From the NCBI RefSeq assembly GCF_042680805.1, contig NZ_JBHUEM010000001.1, positions 240,112 through 304,111 of the forward strand: 64,000 nt of DNA, read 5' to 3'. Positions within the stretch are counted from its first letter, which is position 1, and the number at the start of each line of letters is the position of its first letter. The notes beneath the pieces are model-generated. The model made no database searches and was not told where the DNA came from. It saw nothing but the letters and a program-made list of their open reading frames with translations. The position numbers were made by a program, and so were the translations under genes. This document shows, in pieces, positions 1-8,229 of the stretch. Source of the DNA: Bacillus_CJ salitolerans (GTDB lineage Bacteria; Bacillota; Bacilli; Bacillales; SA4).

Positions 1-31
1 GAGGCTAAACGGGCGCATGCGTCTTTTGTTC
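1..31. repeat. Partial copy of a small GGCTAAACG element
   Basis: The window opens inside a short element with the core GGCTAAACGGGCGC and the end CTTTTGTTC. Fuller copies occur at 10756-10805 and 49917-49965, where the element is bounded by GAACA and TGTTC as inverted ends. Only the right part is present here because the window edge cuts it. No coding function is visible. The role is unknown; a transcribed hairpin or a non-autonomous mobile repeat would both fit. Confidence 0.6.
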
Positions 32-64
32 GTTGAATTCAAAGTAAAGCTGATATCAATTGTG

Positions 65-300
65 GTCGCGGATAAAAGTGAGATGTGATGATAAACGGAT
101 ATAAGTCGCTGATAAAAGTGAGATGTGATGATAAACGGATAAAAGTCGCTGATAAAAGTAAGAAAGTTAATGATAACCTGGTTAAAGTCGATGATAAAAG
201 AAAAAGTTGATGATAAATCAAAGAAGTTGCTGATAAAGAAAAGGTAGTCGCTGATAAAATCTGTGAAGTTGCTGATAAATTTCAAAAAGTTACTGATAAT
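65..300. repeat. Twelve-unit tandem array of ~20-bp GATAAA repeats
   Basis: Twelve degenerate units begin at 65, 85, 105, 125, 145, 166, 187, 206, 226, 247, 268 and 289, so the spacing is 19-21 bp. The consensus is roughly GTYGMTGATAAA followed by a variable A-rich tail. The first four units form two nearly identical 40-bp pairs, which suggests recent duplication; the later ones have diverged. A reverse-strand reading frame through the first part is low-complexity and looks like a by-product. Units two helical turns apart would place the GATAA core on one face of the DNA, as in iterons or operator arrays, but no binding protein is identified. Confidence 0.85.
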
Positions 301-529
301 GACCTAACAATTATAAAATATGATAGGATTTAATAACTATTTTTTGAGGTTTCTTTCAAATTGACTACCGAAAACCTCAAAAACATGATTTTTCATAGAG
401 AATTTGATGAATTTTTTTCCTTTTCATTACATATTTACCCCCATATCGTGTAAACTAAAAGGTAATAGATATGAGGATAATGGCAGCAAGAGGCTTGGTA
501 CCTCTTTTCCTAGAAGAAGGGAGTTTACT

Positions 530-1816
530 ATGGAAAAACTTAAAATTGAAGGTGGAACCAAATTAAACGGAACGATACGAGTGAGTGGAGCGAAAAATAG
601 TGCAGTTGCATTAATTCCTGCAACCATTCTAGCAGATTCGCCTGTTATTATTGATGGATTACCCAACATTTCTGATGTTCAAATATTATCGGATTTATTA
701 GAAGAGTTAGGTGGGACGGTCTCATTAAATGAACATGAAATTATTGTAGATCCGTCTAGAATGATTTCTATGCCATTACCTAACGGTAAGGTAAAAAAGC
801 TTCGTGCTTCCTATTATTTGATGGGAGCAATGCTAGGTCGCTTTAAAAAAGCAGTTGTCGGTTTACCAGGTGGTTGTCATTTAGGACCTCGTCCAATTGA
901 CCAGCATATTAAAGGATTTGAAGCACTTGGAGCGAAGGTATCGAATGAACAAGGTGCGATTTATTTGCGTGCAGACGAACTTATTGGTGCGAGAATTTAT
1001 CTAGATGTTGTAAGTGTAGGAGCAACAATAAACATCATGCTGGCAGCAGTACGTGCAAAAGGGCGTACCATTATAGAAAATGCTGCGAAGGAACCAGAAA
1101 TTATTGATGTTGCCACACTTCTTTCGAGTATGGGTGCAAAGATAAAGGGTGCTGGTACAGACGTTATCAGAATTGATGGAGTAGACGAACTGCATGGATG
1201 CAGACATTCAATTATCCCAGACCGTATTGAGGCAGGTACATATTTAATTTTAGGAGCAGCGATGGGAGAAGAAATACTAATTGATAATGTAATCCCTCAG
1301 CATTTAGAATCTTTAATTGCCAAATTAAGAGAGATGGGTATTACAATTGATACGAGAAATGACCAAATTATCGTAAGAGGTACAGAGGAATTAAAGCCTG
1401 TAGATATTAAGACTCTGGTTTACCCAGGCTTCCCTACCGATTTGCAACAGCCTTTTACGTCTCTTTTAACAAAGGCTGATGGCTCTAGTGTTGTGACAGA
1501 TACTATTTATTCGGCAAGGTTTAAACATATCGATGAGTTAAGAAGAATGAATGCATCGATTAAAGTAGAAGGTCGCTCCGCTATTGTGAATGGTGTGTCA
1601 AAATTGCAAGGAGCAAAAGTTCGTGCAAGTGATCTTCGCGCGGGTGCAGCTCTTGTTATTGCTGGTTTGATGGCAGAGGGCATCACAGAAGTGACTGGAT
1701 TAGAACACATTGACAGGGGCTATGAGCGCCTTGTCGAGAAGTTAAAAGGCTTAGGTGCAACGATTTGGCGTGAAGATATGTCTGAAAATGAAATCGAGCA
1801 ACTTCAAAATTCATAA
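530..1816 (+). CDS. murAB: UDP-N-acetylglucosamine 1-carboxyvinyltransferase, second paralogue (MurAB/MurZ)
   Basis: This enzyme transfers enolpyruvate from PEP to UDP-GlcNAc, the first committed step of peptidoglycan precursor synthesis in the cytoplasm. The 428-residue product has Lys22 in GAKNS, Arg92, and catalytic Cys116 in PGGCHLGPRPIDQH, all as in MurA. The open frame extends to 404, but the start at 530 follows GAAGAAGGGAG and begins MEKLKIEGG, matching the family N-terminus; the upstream 42 residues are not MurA-like. It lies before glpX and rho as murAB does in Bacillus. A second copy, murAA, is at 62524-63825. An AT-rich hairpin at 1832-1888 probably ends the transcript. Confidence 0.95.
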   Translation: MEKLKIEGGTKLNGTIRVSGAKNSAVALIPATILADSPVIIDGLPNISDVQILSDLLEELGGTVSLNEHEIIVDPSRMISMPLPNGKVKKLRASYYLMGAMLGRFKKAVVGLPGGCHLGPRPIDQHIKGFEALGAKVSNEQGAIYLRADELIGARIYLDVVSVGATINIMLAAVRAKGRTIIENAAKEPEIIDVATLLSSMGAKIKGAGTDVIRIDGVDELHGCRHSIIPDRIEAGTYLILGAAMGEEILIDNVIPQHLESLIAKLREMGITIDTRNDQIIVRGTEELKPVDIKTLVYPGFPTDLQQPFTSLLTKADGSSVVTDTIYSARFKHIDELRRMNASIKVEGRSAIVNGVSKLQGAKVRASDLRAGAALVIAGLMAEGITEVTGLEHIDRGYERLVEKLKGLGATIWREDMSENEIEQLQNS

Positions 1817-1831
1817 TAACAGATTAATTAT

Positions 1832-1888
1832 AATATGTTATACTATTTGTGGGTATGAACAAATGGTATAACATATTTTTATTTTTTC
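1832..1888 (+). terminator. Probable terminator after murAB
   Basis: A 12-bp inverted repeat (AATATGTTATAC at 1832-1843 and GTATAACATATT at 1866-1877) is followed by a T-rich run. The stem is AT-rich, so termination may be weak. Confidence 0.55.
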
Positions 1889-1939
1889 AAAAAAAAGAGA
1901 GACTATTTAACATAGACTTTTTATAAGGAGAGGAAATAG

Positions 1940-2908
1940 ATGGAACGTAGTTTATCAATGGAGCTTGTTCGTGTAACAGAAGCAGCAGCTCTTGCATCAG
2001 CACGCTGGATGGGAAGAGGATTAAAAAATGATGCTGACGAAGCAGCGACTTCTGCGATGCGTGATGTATTTGATACGATTCCAATGAAGGGAACTGTTGT
2101 CATTGGTGAAGGTGAAATGGATGAAGCTCCAATGCTGTATATTGGAGAGAAGCTTGGAACCGGATATGGACCAAGAGTAGACGTTGCTGTTGATCCATTG
2201 GAAGGAACAAACATCGTAGCAACAGGGGGATGGAATGCCCTGGCGGTCTTAGCAGTTGCGGACCATGGTAACTTGCTTCATGCTCCAGATATGTACATGG
2301 ATAAAATTGCAGTTGGACCTGAAGCGGTGGGGAAAATCGATATTAACGCGTCTGTTCTAGACAATTTAAAGGCAGTTGCAGCAGCAAAAAATAAAAATAT
2401 TGAAGATGTAGTAGCAACAATTCTAGACCGTCCTCGTCATGAGCAAATTATAAGAGAGATTCGTGAAGCAGGTGCTCGCATTAAGCTTATTCAAGATGGA
2501 GACGTAGCTGGTGCGATTAATACTGCATTTGACCATACTGGTGTGGATATTTTATTTGGATCTGGTGGAGCACCGGAAGGGGTAATTGCAGCTGTAGCCC
2601 TGAAATGTTTGGGTGGTGAACTACAAGGGAAGCTTCTTCCACAAACAGAAGAAGAACTAATTCGTTGTAAAAAAATGGGAATAGAAGATGTTAACCGCGT
2701 TCTACGAATGGAAGATCTTGTTAAAGGTGATGACGCTATTTTTGCAGCAACGGGTGTAACCGATGGTGAACTTCTAAAAGGAGTTCAATTTAAGGGATCA
2801 ATTGGTACGACTCAATCTCTTGTTATGCGTGCAAAATCAGGAACTGTTCGATTTATTGATGGTCGTCATAGCTTGAAAAAAAAGCCAAATCTTGTCATTA
2901 AGCCTTAG
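1940..2908 (+). CDS. glpX: Fructose-1,6-bisphosphatase, class II (GlpX)
   Basis: GlpX removes the 1-phosphate of fructose 1,6-bisphosphate in gluconeogenesis. The 322-residue protein has the class II metal-site residues at the usual places: an acidic residue near 33, Glu57 in GEGEMDE, and Asp85, Glu88 and Thr90 in DPLEGTN. The start at 1940 follows AAGGAGAGG with good spacing. It is the usual neighbour of murAB and rho in Bacillaceae. A strong terminator follows immediately, so the gene probably forms its own unit or reads from murAB through a weak hairpin. Confidence 0.95.
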   Translation: MERSLSMELVRVTEAAALASARWMGRGLKNDADEAATSAMRDVFDTIPMKGTVVIGEGEMDEAPMLYIGEKLGTGYGPRVDVAVDPLEGTNIVATGGWNALAVLAVADHGNLLHAPDMYMDKIAVGPEAVGKIDINASVLDNLKAVAAAKNKNIEDVVATILDRPRHEQIIREIREAGARIKLIQDGDVAGAINTAFDHTGVDILFGSGGAPEGVIAAVALKCLGGELQGKLLPQTEEELIRCKKMGIEDVNRVLRMEDLVKGDDAIFAATGVTDGELLKGVQFKGSIGTTQSLVMRAKSGTVRFIDGRHSLKKKPNLVIKP

Positions 2909-2909
2909 A

Positions 2910-2938
2910 GAGGGAGCGGTTAATCTGCTCCTTTTTTC
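2910..2938 (+). terminator. Rho-independent terminator after glpX
   Basis: GGAGC at 2913-2917 pairs with GCTCC at 2927-2931 and is followed directly by six T residues. Confidence 0.8.
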
Positions 2939-3256
2939 CTTGACCGAGCTACATTACATTGAATAGTGCGACAAATCCTGCGTGATCTTTTACTATTTGC
3001 GCAGAACTTGTCTAATGTTTTACGTAAAAGGGGAGTTGATTAATTTCCTGTAAAAGGGGTAAAATAGGAAGTGCTACGTGTTACATTCGCTTATCAATCT
3101 TCTTCATAAATGCTTCGAAGAAATCTTCTATTTTTATACTTTTCTTTACTTCCATCATTTCTCTATTTAATAAAACATATCGATGGTTTTTGAAAAGATG
3201 GATACTTTAAGCGCTTGCAAGTGACGTACAATAATTATTAAAAGAGTGGTGTTCTC
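2939..3256. other. Intergenic region upstream of rho
   Basis: No gene is visible in this 318-bp gap. It is AT-rich and contains a catabolite-repression-like palindrome at 3206-3219 close to rho. A possible minus-10 hexamer TACAAT lies at 3227-3232 but no convincing minus-35 is spaced 17 bp before it. Confidence 0.6.
3206..3219 (+). promoter_or_regulatory. cre-like (CcpA-type) site before rho
   Basis: TTTAAGCGCTTGCA matches the catabolite responsive element consensus TGWAANCGNTNWCA at 12 of 14 positions, including the central CG and the A-A and T flanks. It lies just upstream of TACAAT at 3227-3232, 38 bp from the rho start. Control of rho by CcpA is an inference, not something I know from the literature. 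Confidence 0.45.
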
Positions 3257-4537
3257 ATGAGTAATAGCCTTACCCTGTCTAGTTTAGAAGAAATGAAGTT
3301 AAAAGATTTATATGAGTTAGCTAGAAATTATAAGGTATCCTACTACAGCAAGCTAACAAAGAAGGAGCTTATTTTTGCTATATTAAAAGCTCAGGCTGAA
3401 AAAGATGGTTTTATGTTTATGGAAGGTGTTCTAGAAATTATTCAGTCAGAGGGATTTGGATTTTTAAGACCAATTAACTATTCTCCAAGTTCGGAAGACA
3501 TTTATATTTCTGCCTCTCAAATACGCCGTTTTGATTTGCGGAATGGGGATAAAGTTTCTGGTAAGGTAAGACCCCCTAAGGAAAATGAGCGTTATTATGG
3601 CTTATTGCACGTTGAGGCTGTAAATGGGGACGATCCCGAATCAGCAAAGGAACGTGTTCACTTTCCTGCCCTTACTCCACTATACCCTGACAGACAGATT
3701 GTGTTAGAGACAAGCCCTAGTCAGCTCTCAACTCGTATTATGGATATTATTGCACCAGTAGGATTTGGACAACGTGGGTTAATTGTTGCTCCTCCAAAGG
3801 CTGGTAAAACGATGTTATTAAAAGAAATCGCCAATAGTATTACGACAAACCATCCAGATGCAGAATTGATTGTTTTACTCGTTGATGAGCGTCCGGAGGA
3901 AGTTACAGATATTGAGCGTTCTGTTGCGGGTGATGTTGTTAGCTCAACATTTGACGAAGTACCAGAAAATCATATTAAAGTAGCAGAGCTTGTTCTAGAG
4001 CGTGCAATGCGCCTTGTTGAACATAAAAAGGATGTTATCATTTTAATGGATAGCATTACTCGTTTAGCAAGAGCCTATAATCTCGTCATTCCACCAAGCG
4101 GTAGAACGCTGTCCGGTGGGATTGACCCAGCGGCCTTCCATAGACCGAAACGTTTCTTTGGTGCAGCACGTAATATTGAAGAAGGCGGAAGCTTAACAAT
4201 TCTAGCAACTGCGTTAGTAGATACCGGTTCTCGTATGGATGATGTCATCTATGAAGAATTTAAAGGTACAGGAAATATGGAGCTTCATCTAGATCGATCT
4301 CTAGCAGAAAAACGTATTTTCCCAGCTATCGATATTCGTCGTTCAGGAACACGAAAAGAAGAGTTGTTAGTGCCAAAAGACCACCTTGAGAAATTATGGA
4401 CCATTCGTCGCGGTATGACTGATTCTCCTGATTTTGTTGAACGTTTCTTAAGAAGACTAAAGCAAACAAAGACTAATGAGGAATTTTTCCAACTGATGAA
4501 TGAAGATAAAAAAGGAATGAATTCAGTTAAATCATAA
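3257..4537 (+). CDS. rho: Transcription termination factor Rho
   Basis: Rho is a hexameric RNA-dependent ATPase helicase that ends transcription. The 426-residue product has the N-terminal helical Rho domain, an RNA-binding cold-shock fold with the RNP-like stretch GFGFLRP (66-72), a Walker A motif APPKAGKT (178-185) and the downstream VDERPEEV segment. Sequence is close to B. subtilis Rho as I remember it throughout, apart from the first and last residues. The Shine-Dalgarno region before 3257 is weak. Order glpX-rho-rpmE is standard. No clear hairpin terminator follows; the rpmE promoter begins within 40 bp. Confidence 0.97.
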   Translation: MSNSLTLSSLEEMKLKDLYELARNYKVSYYSKLTKKELIFAILKAQAEKDGFMFMEGVLEIIQSEGFGFLRPINYSPSSEDIYISASQIRRFDLRNGDKVSGKVRPPKENERYYGLLHVEAVNGDDPESAKERVHFPALTPLYPDRQIVLETSPSQLSTRIMDIIAPVGFGQRGLIVAPPKAGKTMLLKEIANSITTNHPDAELIVLLVDERPEEVTDIERSVAGDVVSSTFDEVPENHIKVAELVLERAMRLVEHKKDVIILMDSITRLARAYNLVIPPSGRTLSGGIDPAAFHRPKRFFGAARNIEEGGSLTILATALVDTGSRMDDVIYEEFKGTGNMELHLDRSLAEKRIFPAIDIRRSGTRKEELLVPKDHLEKLWTIRRGMTDSPDFVERFLRRLKQTKTNEEFFQLMNEDKKGMNSVKS

Positions 4538-4572
4538 ATATTTAGGAATTCATACCAACTATTTTTAGGTGG

Positions 4573-4601
4573 TTGCAAAAGGTACCTAGCCCTGTTATAA
4601 T
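4573..4601 (+). promoter_or_regulatory. SigA promoter for rpmE
   Basis: TTGCAA at 4573-4578 and TATAAT at 4596-4601 are separated by exactly 17 bp, and TGT directly before the minus-10 gives an extended minus-10 element. It leaves a leader of about 120 nt before rpmE. Confidence 0.8.
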
Positions 4602-4607
4602 TTCATC

Positions 4608-4714
4608 ATGTGTGATTTTAGCAGTGGGAGATAAGAGGTTAAGTACCATTTAAACTTACTACTATTCTCACTTATGAATATGAACTTACTCTGATTCACA
4701 AACAGTCTCAGGGC
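4608..4714 (+). ncRNA. Candidate L31 leader RNA
   Basis: The untranslated leader can fold into a nested hairpin: GTGGGAG (4624-4630) pairs with TTCTCAC (4665-4671) using two G-U pairs, and an inner arm around AAGT pairs with ACTT. L31 leader motifs are described in Firmicutes, and this lies in the right place, but I cannot test it against the published consensus. Confidence 0.35.
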
Positions 4715-4731
4715 GGAAGGAGATGAAAGAC

Positions 4732-4932
4732 ATGAGAGAAGGAATTCACCCAAACTATAAAAAAGTTATGGTTAAGTGTGCTTGTGGTAACGAATTTGAA
4801 ACAGGTTCTGTAATGCAAGAAGTAAAGGTTGAGGTATGTTCTGATTGCCATCCTTTCTATACAGGACGTCAAAAGTTCGCTAGCGCGGATGGTCGTGTAG
4901 ATAAATTTAATAAGAAATATGGTATTAAGTAA
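4732..4932 (+). CDS. rpmE: 50S ribosomal protein L31, zinc-binding type
   Basis: L31 bridges the ribosomal subunits. The 66-residue product carries the zinc-binding form's cysteines: the pair in KCACGNEF and the pair in VCSDCHPF. Two in-frame ATGs exist, at 4723 and 4732. The Shine-Dalgarno AAGGAG ends at 4722, so only 4732 has workable spacing (9 nt), and it gives the usual family length and the start MREGIHPNY. A dedicated promoter and a terminator make it a separate unit. A zinc-free paralogue is not in the window. Confidence 0.95.
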   Translation: MREGIHPNYKKVMVKCACGNEFETGSVMQEVKVEVCSDCHPFYTGRQKFASADGRVDKFNKKYGIK

Positions 4933-5007
4933 TTCGGTATACCGAGTTTCTTAAGGTCACCTAATTTCAAACTCGATAAGCGCCGCTTATCAAAAGTTGT
5001 AAACTTA

Positions 5008-5042
5008 AAGCAGGCAAGTGTTCATCTCTTGTCTGCTTTTTT
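5008..5042 (+). terminator. Terminator after rpmE
   Basis: AAGCAGGCAAG pairs with CTTGTCTGCTT (one G-T pair) over a 9-nt loop and runs into TTTTTT. A second short palindrome GATAAGCG lies upstream at 4976-4991. Confidence 0.8.
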
Positions 5043-5171
5043 ACTTTACTGATAGACATTTCACATATAAACGTGTTCATATATACTTAATTATTATTAG
5101 TAAATGAGTGTTTTTTCAGTCAGCTTTTGTATGACAGAATGTAAACACGAGGAAGGGAGAGACCGTTTTTT

Positions 5172-5786
5172 ATGTTAGTAATGAAACAGAGCGGTTGGAT
5201 AGAAGTGATTTGTGGAAGTATGTTTTCAGGGAAATCTGAAGAATTAATAAAACGTGTGAAACATACACAATATGCGAAGCAGCAAGTGTTAGTATTTAAA
5301 CCTGTCATCGATAATCGTTATAGTGAAGAATGTGTAGTGTCACATAACGGAACTTCTGTCTTGGCAAAGCCCGTATCCTCTTCTCGTGATATTCTACAAT
5401 ATGTAACTGCAGATACAGATGTCGTAGCAATTGATGAGGTTCAATTTTTTGATCAAGATATTCTTGAAGTGGTTGAAATGTTGGCCAATCAAGGTCATCG
5501 TGTCATCGTAGCCGGACTTGACCAAGATTTTCGCGGAGAGCCATTTGGACAAGTACCTAACTTAATGGCAATTGCAGAGCATGTTACAAAATTGCAAGCT
5601 GTATGCATGGCATGTGGATCACCAGCAAGCCGGACTCAACGTTTAATCAATAATGAACCAGCTTCTTACGATGATCCCATTATCCTCGTTGGAGCTTCAG
5701 AATCGTATGAGCCAAGATGCAGACATTGTCATGATGTTCGAAATAAGCCAGTAACGATTGTTCCTGCTAAAATAGAAACCGTTTAA
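5172..5786 (+). CDS. tdk: Thymidine kinase (TK1-type)
   Basis: Tdk phosphorylates thymidine with ATP in the pyrimidine salvage pathway. The 204-residue protein has the P-loop GSMFSGKS (15-22), the Walker B and base segment IDEVQFF with the presumed catalytic Glu89, and a zinc lasso formed by Cys145, Cys148, Cys183 and Cys186. The start at 5172 lies 12 nt after GAAGGGAG and gives MLVMKQSGW, like the B. subtilis protein. It sits between rpmE and prfA as expected. Confidence 0.95.
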   Translation: MLVMKQSGWIEVICGSMFSGKSEELIKRVKHTQYAKQQVLVFKPVIDNRYSEECVVSHNGTSVLAKPVSSSRDILQYVTADTDVVAIDEVQFFDQDILEVVEMLANQGHRVIVAGLDQDFRGEPFGQVPNLMAIAEHVTKLQAVCMACGSPASRTQRLINNEPASYDDPIILVGASESYEPRCRHCHDVRNKPVTIVPAKIETV

Positions 5787-5882
5787 AGAACAAGACGTGG
5801 GAGGAAAGTTGCAGTCATAGTGCAAAACTTACCATGTAAGCAGTTTTACTCATTGGGAAACCTATCCGTAGGAGGGATTACC

Positions 5883-6317
5883 ATGAATCTAAAACTGCTT
5901 TTTCTTATTGGATTGTTAGGTTTATCCGCATGTAGTCAAGTCGAGACAACAGAGGATAAAAGTGGAGCGGACCTTATGACAACGGGTGGAGACGAGAAAA
6001 ATGGTTTCTATGAACGAGACTTAGATGACACACGCTATAATACAAATCAGAATCCAAACTTTATTGATTTAACAGAAAGTCGTCCTAATCTAGGGACTGA
6101 TCAAGATAAGATAAGAGATGTAATCAATACGTTCCCAGAAGTCACGCCTGGTTCCGTTTACGTTGTTGGTACAGATGCATGGGTAACCGTACACTCCACA
6201 AAAAAGTTTTCAGAAGAAGACCGCGATCAACTACGTCATAAACTACTAAAAGACATCACCAAAGCAATGCCCCGTTATCACATCCATATACGTATACACG
6301 ACGGGGACGGCGAATAA
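5883..6317 (+). CDS. Small lipoprotein, YhcN/YlaJ-like
   Basis: The product is probably an exported lipoprotein of 144 residues. The frame is open from 5820, but the start at 5883 follows AGGAGGG and is directly followed by a signal peptide ending in the lipobox LSAC (cysteine near 17). The mature part is polar and acidic; residues 75-140 include a segment of V-x-V repeats (GSVYVVGTDAWVTV) that resembles the YhcN/YlaJ sporulation lipoproteins. That family call is tentative. It follows tdk closely and ends at a hairpin terminator. Confidence 0.7.
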   Translation: MNLKLLFLIGLLGLSACSQVETTEDKSGADLMTTGGDEKNGFYERDLDDTRYNTNQNPNFIDLTESRPNLGTDQDKIRDVINTFPEVTPGSVYVVGTDAWVTVHSTKKFSEEDRDQLRHKLLKDITKAMPRYHIHIRIHDGDGE

Positions 6318-6349
6318 AAGAGTGGTTCACACAGAACTGCTCTTTTTTT
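6317..6349 (+). terminator. Terminator after the lipoprotein gene
   Basis: An imperfect hairpin (AAGAG..GTTC with GAAC..CTCTT) is followed by a run of seven T residues. Confidence 0.65.
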
Positions 6350-6355
6350 GTGTAT

Positions 6356-7083
6356 GGTGACAGTCACTTCCCGAGTTTTGTCGAAAAAAAGGAATTTATT
6401 AGGTTAACATAGAATTAATTAATCTATCTCCCGCCCCTTCCCCCAAACAAATCCTCGAGGTGATTTTATATGACTAGAAAACGCCGAACATGGCATCCTG
6501 ATTTCTATTACCACATTGTTTCGAGAGGTAATAGACGAGATGCCCTATTTCTTGATGAACGTGATTTTAATGCCTTTATGTTCATTCTCCATAAGACGTC
6601 ACAGCGTCATCCATTCACAGTATGTTCATATTGCTTTATGACAAATCACTACCACCTGCAATTAAAATCCCCAATAACTTCAATCTCAACTCTCATGGCA
6701 ATTGTTAATAAAAGGTACGCTTCATACTACAACAATCGTTACCGTCTAACTGGACATGTATTTGAAGAAAGGTTTTTTAGTGAAGGAATCATCAGTGAAA
6801 AGGGAATGCTAGAGGTGAGTCGTTACATTCATTTGAATCCAGTAAAGGCGAATATCATTCACGATGCTGCTCATTATGTGTGGAGTAGCTATCGTTACTA
6901 CTCTCAAGAAGATAAATATTCCCTTGCAGACAATTTCTTTGATCCTTCACCGGTCTTACAAATATTTACTGGAAATATTAGTGAGCAAAGGGAAAAGTAT
7001 AGGCAATACATAAATATGGATGAAAATGAGACAAGGTTGTCCTTCGTGTATAAGTAAAGATTATTCGACAAGTGACTGTCACC
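6356..7083. mobile_element. RAYT unit with inverted flanks
   Basis: The 13-mer GGTGACAGTCACT at 6356-6368 recurs in inverted orientation (AGTGACTGTCACC) at 7071-7083. A second block, TTGTCGAA at 6379-6386 and TTCGACA at 7064-7070, is also inverted. Together they enclose the transposase gene at 6470-7057. The 11-mer GTGACAGTCAC is itself palindromic, as expected of REP-type ends. This looks like a complete REP-associated transposase unit between the tdk and prfA transcription units. No target duplication or accessory tnpB gene is seen. Confidence 0.75.
6470..7057 (+). CDS. REP-associated tyrosine transposase (RAYT, Y1/HUH family)
   Basis: A single-strand DNA transposase-like protein of 195 residues. 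It has the IS200-type core: HIVSRGNRRD near 15-24, the HUH-type metal motif at His60-Tyr61-His62 within MTNHYHLQL, and a tyrosine-rich helix KRYASYYNNRY (81-91) with the presumed nucleophile, followed by GHVFEERF and RYIHLNPVKA, which are typical of RAYTs. GAGGTGA lies 6 nt before the start. The frame is intact. Flanking inverted repeats define its likely substrate. Such proteins are usually single-copy and domesticated, which cannot be checked here. Confidence 0.9.
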   Translation: MTRKRRTWHPDFYYHIVSRGNRRDALFLDERDFNAFMFILHKTSQRHPFTVCSYCFMTNHYHLQLKSPITSISTLMAIVNKRYASYYNNRYRLTGHVFEERFFSEGIISEKGMLEVSRYIHLNPVKANIIHDAAHYVWSSYRYYSQEDKYSLADNFFDPSPVLQIFTGNISEQREKYRQYINMDENETRLSFVYK

Positions 7084-7096
7084 ACGACTATTTGTT

Positions 7097-7125
7097 TTGA
7101 CTAAGCGTATTCTCTATACTATAAT
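7097..7125 (+). promoter_or_regulatory. SigA promoter for prfA-prmC
   Basis: TTGACT (7097-7102) and TATAAT (7120-7125) are spaced by 17 bp, 35 bp before the prfA start. Confidence 0.85.
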
Positions 7126-7160
7126 TAGAATGTTATGGCAAAAAAATGAGGTGAATTGTC

Positions 7161-8228
7161 GTGCTAGATCGTTTGCAATCTGTTGAGGATCGATATGAAA
7201 GATTAAATGAGCTTTTGAGTGATCCGGATATCGTTAATGATCCAAAAAAGTTACGTGAGTATTCAAAGGAACAATCTGATATACAAGATACAGTAATGGC
7301 TTATCGTGAATATAAAGACGTTCGTGAGCAATTAAAGGGCGCAAAGGCGATGCTAGATGAAAAGCTAGATGCGGAAATGCGTGAAATGGTAAAGCTTGAA
7401 ATAAGTGAGCTTGAGGACCAGGAAGAAGAGCTTGCTGAACGATTACGTGTTTTATTACTACCAAAGGATCCGAATGATGACAAAAACGTTATTATTGAGA
7501 TTCGCGGTGCAGCCGGTGGTGATGAAGCAGCGTTATTTGCTGGTGATCTATATCGTATGTATTCTCGTTATGCTGAATCACAGGGATGGAAATCAGAGGT
7601 AATCGAAGCTTCATCTACCGGTGTAGGAGGCTATAAAGAAATTATCTTCATGATCAATGGTAAGGGTGCATACTCAAAGATGAAGTTCGAAAATGGTGCA
7701 CACAGGGTTCAACGTGTCCCTGAAACAGAATCGGGTGGTCGTATTCATACTTCGACGGCAACTGTCGCATGTTTACCAGAAGCAGAAGAGGTTGAAGTAG
7801 ACATTCATGATAAAGATATCCGTGTAGATACGTATGCTTCTAGTGGAGCTGGTGGACAATCGGTTAACACGACGATGTCAGCGGTTCGTTTAACCCATAT
7901 TCCAACTGGTACAGTCGTTACGTGTCAGGATGAAAAATCACAAATTAAAAATAAAGAAAAAGCGATGAAAGTACTTCGCGCTCGTGTTTATGATAAATTC
8001 CAACAAGAAGCACAAGCAGAGTATGATGCAACTCGTAAATCTGCTGTAGGTACGGGAGACCGCTCAGAGCGTATTCGTACTTACAATTTCCCGCAAAACC
8101 GTGTAACGGACCACCGCATCGGCTTAACGATTCAAAAGCTTGATCAAATTCTTCAAGGAAAACTTGATGAAGTAATCGATGCACTCATTATGGAAGATCA
8201 AGCAAAGCGAATGGAGCAAGCCGAGTAA
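7161..8228 (+). CDS. prfA: Peptide chain release factor 1
   Basis: RF1 reads UAA and UAG stop codons and triggers peptide release. The 355-residue protein contains the GGQ motif at 231-233 within SSGAGGQSVN; Gln233 is the expected methylation target of PrmC, encoded next. Length and sequence fit the Bacillus factor. The start is GTG at 7161, 5-6 nt after GAGGTGA. One nucleotide separates its stop codon from the prmC start, so the two are translated from one message. Confidence 0.97.
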   Translation: MLDRLQSVEDRYERLNELLSDPDIVNDPKKLREYSKEQSDIQDTVMAYREYKDVREQLKGAKAMLDEKLDAEMREMVKLEISELEDQEEELAERLRVLLLPKDPNDDKNVIIEIRGAAGGDEAALFAGDLYRMYSRYAESQGWKSEVIEASSTGVGGYKEIIFMINGKGAYSKMKFENGAHRVQRVPETESGGRIHTSTATVACLPEAEEVEVDIHDKDIRVDTYASSGAGGQSVNTTMSAVRLTHIPTGTVVTCQDEKSQIKNKEKAMKVLRARVYDKFQQEAQAEYDATRKSAVGTGDRSERIRTYNFPQNRVTDHRIGLTIQKLDQILQGKLDEVIDALIMEDQAKRMEQAE

Positions 8229-8229
8229 C

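Noticed and set aside
65..300. CRISPR array
   Set aside because: The repeat units are tandem and degenerate, with no unique spacers of constant length and no cas genes nearby.
6470..7057. IS200/IS605 insertion sequence with tnpB
   Set aside because: The protein has RAYT-type motifs, and no tnpB or IS605 ends are present.
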